A program made the position numbers and the translations under genes. Shown one piece after another: positions 7,895-16,265 of a DNA stretch of 64,000 nucleotides. The stretch's first letter is position 1; every line of letters starts with the position of its first letter. Source of the stretch: Hyphomicrobiales bacterium (GTDB lineage Bacteria > Pseudomonadota > Alphaproteobacteria > Rhizobiales > Rhizobiaceae); the NCBI GenBank assembly GCA_900473175.1, contig UCKM01000006.1, positions 62,001 to 126,000 of the forward strand, in the 5' to 3' direction. The notes beneath the pieces were generated by a model. That model was not told the origin of the DNA. It worked only from the letters and a program-made list of their open reading frames with translations, and made no database searches.

Positions 7895-10800
7895 TCAACC
7901 GTCCTTGCACTCATTCGGCCTCGTATGCTTCGGTTCGAGTTCGATCTCGATGTGGATGCGGCGCAGGCGATCGGTATCATCGCAAGGATCATCGTCGCAG
8001 CATTGGTCATGGTTCTCATCCTTCTCACAAGCATCGTCGTGATGGTGGTGATAATGATCGTGACAGCAACAGCAATGTGACGGCGGGCAGCATCGATCAT
8101 CGACGCAAGGTTCGCAGCAACAGTGCTGCGTCGCAGGCTCACAGCAGTCGTGCGGCGATGGGTGGTGCTTGCAGGGGTGTTTGCCATGTTCGTGCGAAGC
8201 GCTGATATTCGTGTCCGGCTCGAAGCTGAGCCCCCCGACCACGATCCCGTTGGCAAGCACCAGGATTGTGATGGTCACATCACCGGCGTCGGCAATTTCG
8301 CCGGCACTGAAGTCCCGGCCACTGATGAGCACTGGCCGGACCTCGCGGGCATCCCGCGGACCAAGCGTAAACGTTCCGCCGCCAGGATTGTTGAACGACA
8401 TCGCCCATCCGCGTGATTCCCAGAACTGCGGGAATACGGCACGAATTTCCATGCGGGCGGTTTTCGCAAACGGGTTCTGCGCCCAGAACTTGCGATTGCA
8501 GAACGCGGCTTCCAGCGCGCAACGCCCACCCGCGCCGGGAACCGGAATGAGCGCCCGCATCGCGATATTGTTATCCGACGGCACGAGACGCCATACCGGG
8601 GTTGGCCCCTTGGCCGCAGGCAGGCCGGTGATGAGATCGCTGTTCGCCCGGTCTCCTCTCGTGCTGACGCTCGCGAACATGCATTCATCGAATGGATGCA
8701 CCGGCATCCATTCGAACGGCCCGACCACCACCTCGCCGCCTGGCGCAATATTGGGGATGGCAAGCGAAGCGGTGGTCATAGGTTCGAAATCGTCCGGCCA
8801 CACCAGCCCGGCGCTCGGCCGGCAGTGATAGGCACTTACCCGTCCGCCCCTAGAGGCATGGGTGCCGCGGTTCTTCACGCGCACATAGGCGTAGTTCTTC
8901 CGGCAAACCAGCGGCGTCTGGTGCCAGCCGCCGCCATCGGGTTCGTGGCGATTCCAGATATCGCTGGTTTCCCAGAACTTGGCGAGGAATGGATATTCGC
9001 CATGACGGCCGTCATCGATATAGAGGTCGACCGGAGGCGGGGCACCTTCGGAGACGACAGGGATCGGCGCACCAAGCGGCTGGTAGAGGCCCTGCTTCTC
9101 GAAGGCCCAGCGTACCACCTTCCAGTATACCCCACCGACTTGATCCTCGCTGGTCCAGTTACCACGCTCGGCGGCAATCATCGCGCTGGCATAACTACCG
9201 GGATTGCTGGGATTGGTAGGCTGCGTGAGCGAACCTACCGTGCGCAGGATGAGGTAGGCCACATACCGCGCCGCGTATTGGCGCCCAGCAATTTCCCCTG
9301 AGTCGCCGCCGATTGATCGATATAAGCGGAAGTGTGTCGTGCAGAGTATCTGCTCGGAGTCGTAACCCCCATTGTCGTTGACGCCATCCCACGCCCAGCC
9401 TGTGGTCACATCACGGTCGTGACGGCGATTGATTATGCTATAGACCCACGGAAAGGTCTGGAAGCGATCGGCCGCGTTCGTCTCCGGGTCGTTGAGAATG
9501 GCTGCGAAACTGTCGCCAGCGCTGTGCGAAAAGCCGAAGTTCGCTGAATTGACGTGATTATACAGGATGCCATGGCCGCCCAGCTCGTGCAGAACCACAC
9601 GCCAGTCGCAGGCGAGGCCCATCGGATTGCCAATATCGGTGAGGTCGGCCAGCATGAACGCGGTGCGCCCGATGCCGAACGTACCGTTGCCCATGCAATA
9701 GGCGTTAATCTCTATGCCTGTCGCGGTGCCAAAGTGGCCACGGTGATCGACTGTGCTTGGAAAGAGTGTCCCGGTGAAATAGGTCGGTAGATCGAAGCCG
9801 AGATCTTCTACCAGTTCGAAAAAGCGGTTGCAGTGATAGTAAGCGTTCACCGCGGCGAAATTGTCAGTGCGCGCGGCGTAATCGAAGGCTGAGCCGGCTG
9901 CCACCGTGGGTGGCGCTGTGTTCGGCACTTCGACATCGGTGACCCGCACGTGATCGCCGGTCAGTGCGAAGATACCGGCCACGGGCGGCGCCACGTCCCC
10001 AAGCAGCACCGACGTTCGCAATGCGTTCAGTGCGGCAGCGCCGGCATTGGGTAGAGGCCCGCCATTGCCTGTCACCGGGTCCTCTTTGAATACAAGGCCA
10101 GTCACATCGTCGATGAAGGCGCGCAAGTAAAGGACAGCCAGCGTTTCGACCTCGATCAGCGCCACCCACGGCAAGTCTTCGATGCCGCCGCAGGTCAGCT
10201 TGAAAGTGACTTCCACCACCACGTAGTGATGGCCTTCCCGTATATCATCGTCGACCGGCGGCAGCGGCAACATGGGATGCGGGAACGGCCGTTGCACGCC
10301 TCCCAACTCGCTCTGTTGTGCATTTGGCGATGGAACGTCGGCGGGGGCAAGGCGTTGCTTCGCGCTGTAGCGGTAAATCATCAACCGCTGCTTGAGTATG
10401 GTCAGTGACTTCACATCACAGTCCTTGGTGTCGGTGATCCTGAGCAACCGGGCCAGCGTGCCAGCGTCGATTTTGCGGCTACCTTGCAACGCCTTTTTGC
10501 CCGGCATCGTCGCGGTGACAGCAACGTGCCGGCTCGATTGGGCACTCAGGACGACGAAGGGTTTTTGCTGCATGTGAACCGAGACGCCCGCTTGCCAGAT
10601 GGGCAGACCCAAGTAGGTTTGGTCAAACACGACCGTGGTCATGTCGAATTGGGGCTTCTCCTGGTTGAACCGATATTCGATGCCGATTTCCCGCGGCGTA
10701 TCCTCGGCACCCAGGCTGAAGTTGGCGAGTTCCGCGGTTTCAATACCCAGCACCGCACCGTACTTTTCAAGATATTCACGCGCCGCCAGTACCGCAGTCC

Positions 10801-10906
10801 CCGCCTTGCTTTCAAAAGGTTCCTCGGTATGCAGGAGGTCTCTAACAGTGCCTTCCGCATCGCGTGTGACATATGCCTTGGATTTGGAATCAAATTCTTC
10901 AGACAT
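7895..10906 (-). CDS. Large metalloprotease-like protein with FTP-type propeptide and Cys/His-rich C-terminus
   Basis: A 1003-residue protein I place near the thermolysin/fungalysin gluzincins. The start ATG 10906 has a GGGGAGAG ribosome site; an in-frame start 25 codons upstream lacks one. The region around residues 50-150 resembles a fungalysin/thermolysin propeptide (QTYLGLPIWQAGVSVH). A protease-like core follows, with HELGGH at 440-445 and, 15 residues on, HSAGDSFAAI (461-470). Its spacing is HExxxH, not the canonical HExxH. Beta-rich segments follow. The last 99 residues (905-1003) contain, by my count, 18 Cys and 17 His, with runs such as CCCCHDHYHHHH and acidic patches, ending in a short charged tail. 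No classical signal peptide is visible. Activity is inferred; it could be an inactive relative or a metal-binding protein. Confidence 0.8.
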   Translation of the reverse strand: MSEEFDSKSKAYVTRDAEGTVRDLLHTEEPFESKAGTAVLAAREYLEKYGAVLGIETAELANFSLGAEDTPREIGIEYRFNQEKPQFDMTTVVFDQTYLGLPIWQAGVSVHMQQKPFVVLSAQSSRHVAVTATMPGKKALQGSRKIDAGTLARLLRITDTKDCDVKSLTILKQRLMIYRYSAKQRLAPADVPSPNAQQSELGGVQRPFPHPMLPLPPVDDDIREGHHYVVVEVTFKLTCGGIEDLPWVALIEVETLAVLYLRAFIDDVTGLVFKEDPVTGNGGPLPNAGAAALNALRTSVLLGDVAPPVAGIFALTGDHVRVTDVEVPNTAPPTVAAGSAFDYAARTDNFAAVNAYYHCNRFFELVEDLGFDLPTYFTGTLFPSTVDHRGHFGTATGIEINAYCMGNGTFGIGRTAFMLADLTDIGNPMGLACDWRVVLHELGGHGILYNHVNSANFGFSHSAGDSFAAILNDPETNAADRFQTFPWVYSIINRRHDRDVTTGWAWDGVNDNGGYDSEQILCTTHFRLYRSIGGDSGEIAGRQYAARYVAYLILRTVGSLTQPTNPSNPGSYASAMIAAERGNWTSEDQVGGVYWKVVRWAFEKQGLYQPLGAPIPVVSEGAPPPVDLYIDDGRHGEYPFLAKFWETSDIWNRHEPDGGGWHQTPLVCRKNYAYVRVKNRGTHASRGGRVSAYHCRPSAGLVWPDDFEPMTTASLAIPNIAPGGEVVVGPFEWMPVHPFDECMFASVSTRGDRANSDLITGLPAAKGPTPVWRLVPSDNNIAMRALIPVPGAGGRCALEAAFCNRKFWAQNPFAKTARMEIRAVFPQFWESRGWAMSFNNPGGGTFTLGPRDAREVRPVLISGRDFSAGEIADAGDVTITILVLANGIVVGGLSFEPDTNISASHEHGKHPCKHHPSPHDCCEPATQHCCCEPCVDDRCCPPSHCCCCHDHYHHHHDDACEKDENHDQCCDDDPCDDTDRLRRIHIEIELEPKHTRPNECKDG

Positions 10907-10954
10907 GATGAACTCTCCCCCTGATGTGACAAGACGTTGATGCGTATTGCGCAT

Positions 10955-10992
10955 GTGCCGCCAGGCCATAAAGATCGGCAAACTGGCGGCAC
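10955..10992. promoter_or_regulatory. 10-bp perfect inverted repeat upstream of the Cys/His-rich protein
   Basis: GTGCCGCCAG (10955-10964) and CTGGCGGCAC (10983-10992) are exact reverse complements separated by 18 nt, about 49 nt upstream of the start codon at 10906. It could be a 5'-leader stem-loop or an operator for a two-fold symmetric regulator. No regulator gene adjoins it. Confidence 0.5.
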
Positions 10993-11397
10993 CCTGATCA
11001 GATGCGCGGCATTATCTCGACGAAAATCGAACCGAGGCTCGTCCGGCGTGCCATTGAAGGTGCGATAGTTATCTGCGGAGGCTGCACGCTTGACGCTAAA
11101 AGCATTCAAACGGCCGGCATTGCCGCATCGTGCGGCGGTACGTCAATCAAGAATTAAGCTGCCGAAGCATTCGACAATTCGTCATGAGATTTTCGAACGA
11201 AGGGTGCAGCTCAAGGTCGCCCCATTGGCTGCCAAGCAAACATCCCCACGTTTGCCTTTCGGGATCAATCGATCGATTACGACTAATCTCTTCTGGTTAT
11301 CAGTGTACCAGAGTATCCGTCTTCAGACTACAGGTTTTGACACTTTCGCAGGACAGGTGCTCTGACGCAGGCCGCACTATCATTCCGGCCCTGCCCG
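10993..11397. other. Intergenic region, no gene recognised
   Basis: About 405 bp between the metalloprotease-like gene and the LacI gene stop. It holds a 12-bp palindrome AATCGATCGATT (11267-11278) and a small dyad TCTGGT/ACCAGA (11292-11312), but no open frame with protein-like composition or a ribosome site. The promoter of the metalloprotease-like gene should lie at its left end. Confidence 0.45.
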
Positions 11398-12456
11398 CTA
11401 TTCGATATCCTTGATCGCGTCGAGCGGACCCTGTAGCGCGGTACGCGGCGGCACAAGTTCCGGCTGGACGACGTGGGTGCGGATAGCCGGCCGGCTCTCC
11501 GACATGAGATCGAAGGCCTTGGTGATCATCCCGTCAACGTCCTGGCGGATCATGATCACAGGGAACGGCAGGAACGACCCGAAAGGATCATAGTCATAAC
11601 AGCCCACGACGATATCTGCGAACATCTCGTTCGGGTGATGCGCCATGAACCGCAACAGCCCCTCGAAGTTGATGGATGAATTGACGAACAGGCCGCGCGG
11701 CAATCTTCCTTCGCGTTCGTAAAATTGCTCGAAAGCAGTTTGCGCCGTTCTTGGCGAATAACCGGTCGGAACGATGCACCGGTCGGCATCTCCATCCATC
11801 AACTCGCGCTTGATGGCACGAAATCCGCGGATGCGTTCACGGCTTGCGTGATCGTCACGCCCACCGAAGAGATAAAGATCATCGGCCTGGAGCGGGTCAT
11901 CGGCATTGAAATGCCGGACAATCGCCTCCGTAAGCAGACGTCCGCCCTGATAATTGTCGCTGATCACGGATGGCGCCTTCGTGCCCGGCAGATCGATATT
12001 GACGAGTTTGATGCCCGATCCCGCGCAAACCTCATAGACGCCATCCGGATCGGTGGCGCCGGCCACGATCAGTTCGTCGATGGAGTAGGCGATCAACTGC
12101 TCGACGGTTTGTCGTTCCTCCTCCGGGTCGCGGCACGCACTGACGACGATGGGGCATTGGCCACGGCCGCGCACATGGGCTTCGAACGTCTGGGCCATCG
12201 ACGAAAAATAGCGGTTGTCGTGAACGGGCAAGAGCAAGGCAACCAGCCCGGATCGAGAGCTGCGCAAGCCGCGCGCCTGGAGATTGGCTGTATACTGGTG
12301 TTCCTCCGCCAGACCGCGGATTAGCTTGGCCGTGCTCTCCTTGATCCGGCGCTTTTGCCACGTGCCGTTCAGCACGGCGCTTACCGTCGACGGCGAACTG
12401 CCGGAAAGGACCGACAGATCATAGATTGTCGCCTTCTTCTTCTGTCGATTTTCCAT
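11398..12456 (-). CDS. LacI-family transcriptional regulator of the adjacent sugar operon
   Basis: A 352-residue LacI/GalR repressor. The N-terminal helix-turn-helix is ATIYDLSVLSGSSPSTVSAVLNG, with a hinge around LQARGLRSSRSGLVALLLP, then a periplasmic-binding-protein-like effector domain to the C-terminus. The ATG has a strong GAGGAG ribosome site. It is divergent from the sugar ABC operon starting at 12690, and two dyad sequences lie between them. By the usual logic of the family it represses that operon until the transported sugar or a catabolite binds. The insertion LNGTWQKRRIKES after the recognition helix is longer than in LacI itself. Confidence 0.9.
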   Translation of the reverse strand: MENRQKKKATIYDLSVLSGSSPSTVSAVLNGTWQKRRIKESTAKLIRGLAEEHQYTANLQARGLRSSRSGLVALLLPVHDNRYFSSMAQTFEAHVRGRGQCPIVVSACRDPEEERQTVEQLIAYSIDELIVAGATDPDGVYEVCAGSGIKLVNIDLPGTKAPSVISDNYQGGRLLTEAIVRHFNADDPLQADDLYLFGGRDDHASRERIRGFRAIKRELMDGDADRCIVPTGYSPRTAQTAFEQFYEREGRLPRGLFVNSSINFEGLLRFMAHHPNEMFADIVVGCYDYDPFGSFLPFPVIMIRQDVDGMITKAFDLMSESRPAIRTHVVQPELVPPRTALQGPLDAIKDIE

Positions 12457-12493
12457 CCTGTTCTCCTCGACTCATCCTAGTTGCAAACGCCGC

Positions 12494-12522
12494 TTGACGA
12501 AAGATCAATTCTGATTGATATT
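12494..12522 (+). promoter_or_regulatory. Candidate sigma-70-type promoter of the sugar ABC operon
   Basis: TTGACG (12494-12499), a 17-nt spacer and GATATT (12517-12522) give five of six and four of six consensus matches. The predicted transcription start near 12529 lies inside the dyad operators, as expected for LacI-type repression. Confidence 0.55.
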
Positions 12523-12523
12523 C

Positions 12524-12565
12524 ATTGCACCATCGATTGTGCAATTTTGCTGCATCGATGGTGCA
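12524..12565. promoter_or_regulatory. Paired LacI-type operator candidates
   Basis: The 12-mer TGCACCATCGAT occurs at 12526-12537 and as its reverse complement at 12554-12565. The left copy is part of a dyad ATTGCAC-N8-GTGCAAT (12524-12545). The right copy sits in a near-palindrome with arms CTGCA and TGCAG (12550-12566). Both lie just downstream of the candidate -10 and between the divergent LacI gene and the binding-protein gene. Confidence 0.65.
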
Positions 12566-12689
12566 GTGGGCATTGCGCGAGGAGGCGCGGTGGCGAAAGT
12601 GGAAATTATTGCCACTTGATATCTGCGGATGCCCGTTTGCCCGTTGAGTGATAAGCTCCCGCGGGGAGCAAAGTGGAGGAGGATTGAGC

Positions 12690-13679
12690 ATGCGAAAATT
12701 TCTGATCGCCACGGTCGCGGCGTCGCTATCCATTGCGGCTTCATTTGCAGCCGTCGCCGCCGATACCGGCAAAGTTGGGGTTGTCGTCAAGATCGGCGGC
12801 ATTCCGTGGTTCAACGCAATGGATGCCGGCATCAAGGAACAGGGCAAGAAACTTGGTGTCGACGCTTTCATGGTCGGTCCGACGAGCGCTGATCCGGCAC
12901 TTCAGGTCCGCGCCATCGAGGATCTGATCGCGCAAGGCGTAAAGGTCATCGGCGTTGTGCCGAACGATGCGAAAGTGCTTGAGCCCGTACTCAGCAAAGC
13001 CAAGGAAAAGGGCATCATCGTCATCACCCATGAATCGCCCAACCAGAAAGGCGCGGATTGGGATTTCGAACTTGCGTCCTCGACCGGCTTCGGCGAAGCG
13101 CATGCGAAGCTGCTGGCAGAAAAGACCGGCGGCAAGGGCGAATATGCAGTGTTCGTCGGCTCGTTGACGGTGCCGCTGCACAATGCATGGGCCGACGCAG
13201 CCATCGCCTATCTCAAGAAGAACTATCCGGACATGAAGTTGGTCGGTGATCGCTACGGCGTTGCCGAGGATGTCGACAAGAGCCGCTCGACCGCACTCGA
13301 CCTCATATCGGCCCATCCGGATCTTAAGGGCTTCCTCGCCTTCGGCAGCCAGGGACCCATCGGCGCCGGACGCGCCGTCGAGGAACGGCGCAAGACCGGC
13401 CAGATCTTCGTGCTCGGACCGTTCTCACCCGGTCAGGGCCAGAAGCTCATCAAGTCGGATGCCATATCCGGCGGCTTCATGTGGAACCCGAAGCAAGCCG
13501 GCGAAGTATTCGTCACATTGGCCGACAAGCTGATGAAGGGCGAAGAGATCAAGGACGGCGAGAAGATCGAAGGGCTTGGTGTAATCCACCCGGATTTCAC
13601 CAACCACAACATCATTGTCGATGAGCTGGTGCCCATCAACAAGGAAACCGTGGGTGATCTGGCCAAAATGGGCCTCTGA
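12690..13679 (+). CDS. Sugar ABC transporter substrate-binding protein (RbsB/LsrB class)
   Basis: Periplasmic binding protein of the pentose/hexose (PBP4) class, 329 residues. I start at ATG 12690 because GGAGGAGG lies 7 nt upstream and a Sec signal peptide follows (MRKFLIATVAASLSIAASFAAVAA, cleavage after about 24); an upstream in-frame start would bury this signal. The mature protein opens with GKVGVVVKIGGIPWFNAMDAGIK, the ribose-binding-protein strand-helix pattern. SSTGFGEAHAKLL and the GPIGAGRAVEE hinge region are near LsrB/AI-2-type and rhamnose-type relatives. Ligand not determinable; a ketose or deoxy sugar is plausible because an epimerase ends the operon. Confidence 0.92.
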   Translation: MRKFLIATVAASLSIAASFAAVAADTGKVGVVVKIGGIPWFNAMDAGIKEQGKKLGVDAFMVGPTSADPALQVRAIEDLIAQGVKVIGVVPNDAKVLEPVLSKAKEKGIIVITHESPNQKGADWDFELASSTGFGEAHAKLLAEKTGGKGEYAVFVGSLTVPLHNAWADAAIAYLKKNYPDMKLVGDRYGVAEDVDKSRSTALDLISAHPDLKGFLAFGSQGPIGAGRAVEERRKTGQIFVLGPFSPGQGQKLIKSDAISGGFMWNPKQAGEVFVTLADKLMKGEEIKDGEKIEGLGVIHPDFTNHNIIVDELVPINKETVGDLAKMGL

Positions 13680-13697
13680 TCACAAAAACAAACCCAA

Positions 13698-13728
13698 GCT
13701 GCCGGACGGCCTCGTCCGGTCCGGCAGC
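13698..13728 (+). terminator. Intra-operon stem-loop after the binding-protein gene
   Basis: GCTGCCGGAC and GTCCGGCAGC form a perfect 10-bp stem with an 11-nt loop, 18 nt after the binding-protein stop, and a short TTTT follows at 13735-13738. This position between binding protein and ATPase fits partial termination or mRNA stabilisation that raises binding-protein expression above the membrane components. Confidence 0.65.
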
Positions 13729-13756
13729 GTCACGTTTTGTCTGACAGGCACCTACC

Positions 13757-15271
13757 ATGGCTGAGATCAAGAATCCAGAAAGTGGCGTGACGCCGCTGCT
13801 GTCGTTGCGCAACATCAATATGACCTTTGGCGGCATCAAGGCGCTCAAGAATGTGAGCTTTGACGTGCGGCCGGGCGAGGTCCACTGTCTTGCCGGCGAG
13901 AATGGATCCGGCAAGAGCACGCTGATCAAGATCATCACTGGTGTCTACCGTCCGGAAGCGGGCGCGGTCATCGACTATGACGGGCAGACCCACTCCCATA
14001 TGTCGCCGGTAACGGCGCAGGCCGGCGGCATCCAGGTGATCTGGCAGGACCTGGCGCTCTTCCCTGAAATGACCGTTGCCGAAAATATCGCTTTTCACAG
14101 CCTCGTCGGCCGTACCCCACGTCTCGTCAATTACGGCCAAATGCGCGAAGTCGCGATCAAGGCACTGCAGCGCCTTGGCGTCACGCTCGATGTCGATGCG
14201 CCCTTGAAGGACTATTCGATCGCACAGCGGCAGATCGTGGCCATTGCCCGCGCTTTGATCGGCGAAGCCAAGATCGTTTTCATGGACGAGCCAACCGCCT
14301 CGCTGACACAGTCGGAAACCGATCATCTGATCGGCATTGTCCGTTCCCTTTCGGCATCGGGCGTCGCGGTTGTCTTCGTCAGCCATCGCCTGGCGGAGGT
14401 GCTTGAAATTTCCAACAGGCTTACCGTCCTGCGGGATGGTGCACTGGTGGGCGTCTATCCGGTAGAAGGCATGACGCAGTCACGCATCACGGAATTGATG
14501 ACCGGCAAGTCATTCGACCAGCAGGTGCGCGCCAAACCGGTCGAAGGCAATCCGGTCGTGCTTGAGGTCAAGGGGCTGACACGGCCGGGGCAATTCGAGG
14601 ACATCTCGTTCACCGTCCGGCGCGGCGAAACGCTGGGTATTACCGGCCTCCTTGGCGCCGGCCGTACGGAACTCGCCCTGTCGTTGTTCGGCATGCTGAA
14701 ACCCCGTTCGGGCAGTGTGACGCTGGAGGGAAAGCCCGTCCGCTTCTCGTCAAATCGCGACGCCATCAAAGCCGGCATAGCCTATTTGTCGGAAGATCGG
14801 CTCTCGCTTGGGCTGATCCAGCCGCAGTCGATCGCTGACAATCTGGCGATTGCATCGCTTGACCGCATCAAGAGTGGCGGATTTCTCTCGGATGAGCGCA
14901 AGCGGCGACTGGTGGCACACTGGATCACAGAGCTTGGCGTGAAGATCGGCAGGCAAAGCGATGCGGTGTCCACCCTGTCCGGCGGTAACCAGCAGCGCAT
15001 TGCGATCGCAAAATGGCTGGCTACCGATCCCAAGCTTCTCATTCTCGATGCCCCGACGGTCGGCGTTGATGTCGGTGCCCGCGCCGGCATCTTCGAGATT
15101 GTGGCCAGGCTTGCAGAAAGCGGCCTCGCGATCATCCTGATCTCGGACGAAGTGCCGGAAGTATATTTCAACGCCGATCGCGTGCTGCACATGGCTCAGG
15201 GTCAAATGGCCGGATGGTTTGACCCGCGCAGATCCACCCTTCAGGAAATCGAGGCTGCAGTCTATGCGTAA
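13757..15271 (+). CDS. Sugar ABC transporter ATPase, two fused nucleotide-binding domains (RbsA/MglA class)
   Basis: A 504-residue ATPase with tandem domains. Domain 1 has Walker A GENGSGKST (47-55), a divergent signature YSIAQRQ (153-159) and Walker B with catalytic Glu178. Domain 2 has a degenerate Walker A (GLLGAGRTE, about 297-305), a canonical LSGGNQQ (407-413) and LLILDAPTVGVDVG, where Ala432 replaces the catalytic glutamate. Asymmetric sites are known in this class; the loss of the second glutamate appears to be a feature of one subfamily. One composite site (Walker A/B of domain 1 with LSGGN of domain 2) remains complete. Its 3' end overlaps the first permease by 8 nt. Confidence 0.95.
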   Translation: MAEIKNPESGVTPLLSLRNINMTFGGIKALKNVSFDVRPGEVHCLAGENGSGKSTLIKIITGVYRPEAGAVIDYDGQTHSHMSPVTAQAGGIQVIWQDLALFPEMTVAENIAFHSLVGRTPRLVNYGQMREVAIKALQRLGVTLDVDAPLKDYSIAQRQIVAIARALIGEAKIVFMDEPTASLTQSETDHLIGIVRSLSASGVAVVFVSHRLAEVLEISNRLTVLRDGALVGVYPVEGMTQSRITELMTGKSFDQQVRAKPVEGNPVVLEVKGLTRPGQFEDISFTVRRGETLGITGLLGAGRTELALSLFGMLKPRSGSVTLEGKPVRFSSNRDAIKAGIAYLSEDRLSLGLIQPQSIADNLAIASLDRIKSGGFLSDERKRRLVAHWITELGVKIGRQSDAVSTLSGGNQQRIAIAKWLATDPKLLILDAPTVGVDVGARAGIFEIVARLAESGLAIILISDEVPEVYFNADRVLHMAQGQMAGWFDPRRSTLQEIEAAVYA

Positions 15272-16265
15272 GCTCGTTCAATCCCATGCCACGGAATTTG
15301 CCCTCTTGGCCGTGATGGCGGTCATATGCGTTTTCCTTTCCTTCGCGACGCCCAACTTCTTTTCGCTTGGCAACGCGTTCGACCTTCTCAATACGAGTTC
15401 CGTCAACATCATATTTGCAGTGGGGCTTCTGGTCGTCCTCATTGCAGGTGGCATCGACATCTCCTTTGCCGTCGCTGCATCGGTGGTCCAGTATTGCGCG
15501 GCGCTGATCCTCGGATGGATAGGCGGAGGTGGATGGATAAGCGGGTTGCTGATCGCGGGCGGCCTCGGCATTCTTCTCGGCTCTTTCAACGCCTTTCTGA
15601 TCCACCGGTTCAAGATCATCTCGATCGTCGCGACCATTGCCACGTTCAACATCTATTTCGGACTGCTGATGTTCTTCACGCAAGGCGTGTCGATCTACGA
15701 CCTGCCGGAGTGGCTGACCGACCGCGTCGTCCTCTTCGAACACCAGATGCCGGATGGCACCTGGGCGGAAATCACCCTGCCTGTGCTGGTCATGGCGATC
15801 TGCGTGCTTGCGACCTGGCTACTGATCACCCGCACGACCATTGGCCGCCAGCTCTATGCCTTTGGCGACAATCCGGAGGGCGCGCGCCGTTTCGGCATCG
15901 ATATCGGCGCCATGCAGTTCATTGCCTTTGGCTGGCTCGGGATGATGGCGGGCATCGGCGGCCTTATCCAGGCCCATTATGCTCAGGAAGTGGTGCCCAA
16001 CGCGCTTTACGGCCGCGAGCTCGACGTTCTTGCAGCGGTTGTACTCGGCGGTGCGCGCCTTGGCGGGGGCAAGGGATCGGTGCTTGGCTGCGTGCTCGGC
16101 GTCCTGCTCATTTCCATTACGCAAAATGGGCTCAACCTGATGGGCGTCTCGCCATTCGCGTTCAAGATGATCATCGGGGCGATCATCCTTGCGGCCATCA
16201 CACTGTCGAATACGAGCCTTGAAAAGCTCCTGCCATTCATGCGGACGCAGGGAGGCCGCCAATGA
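15264..16265 (+). CDS. Sugar ABC transporter permease 1 (RbsC/BPD_transp_2 class)
   Basis: Inner-membrane permease, 333 residues from ATG 15264, which overlaps the ATPase stop; a longer in-frame start 15 codons upstream lies inside the ATPase gene and is not needed. About eight to ten hydrophobic segments are present. Family marks include ALLAVMAVICVFLSFATPNFFSLGNAFDLL at the start, the LIAGGIDISFAVAASV segment (the GGIDLS-like motif of RbsC), the cytoplasmic GDNPEGARRFGIDIGAMQ loop and the LAAVVLGGARLGGGKGSVLG motif. The two permeases together are likely to form a heterodimer. Confidence 0.94.
   Translation: MRKLVQSHATEFALLAVMAVICVFLSFATPNFFSLGNAFDLLNTSSVNIIFAVGLLVVLIAGGIDISFAVAASVVQYCAALILGWIGGGGWISGLLIAGGLGILLGSFNAFLIHRFKIISIVATIATFNIYFGLLMFFTQGVSIYDLPEWLTDRVVLFEHQMPDGTWAEITLPVLVMAICVLATWLLITRTTIGRQLYAFGDNPEGARRFGIDIGAMQFIAFGWLGMMAGIGGLIQAHYAQEVVPNALYGRELDVLAAVVLGGARLGGGKGSVLGCVLGVLLISITQNGLNLMGVSPFAFKMIIGAIILAAITLSNTSLEKLLPFMRTQGGRQ

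Noticed and set aside
11267-11278. AATCGATCGATT palindrome as an operator or origin element
   Set aside because: Isolated 12-bp palindrome of a low-complexity GATC/ATCG repeat, far from any start codon; no supporting second copy.
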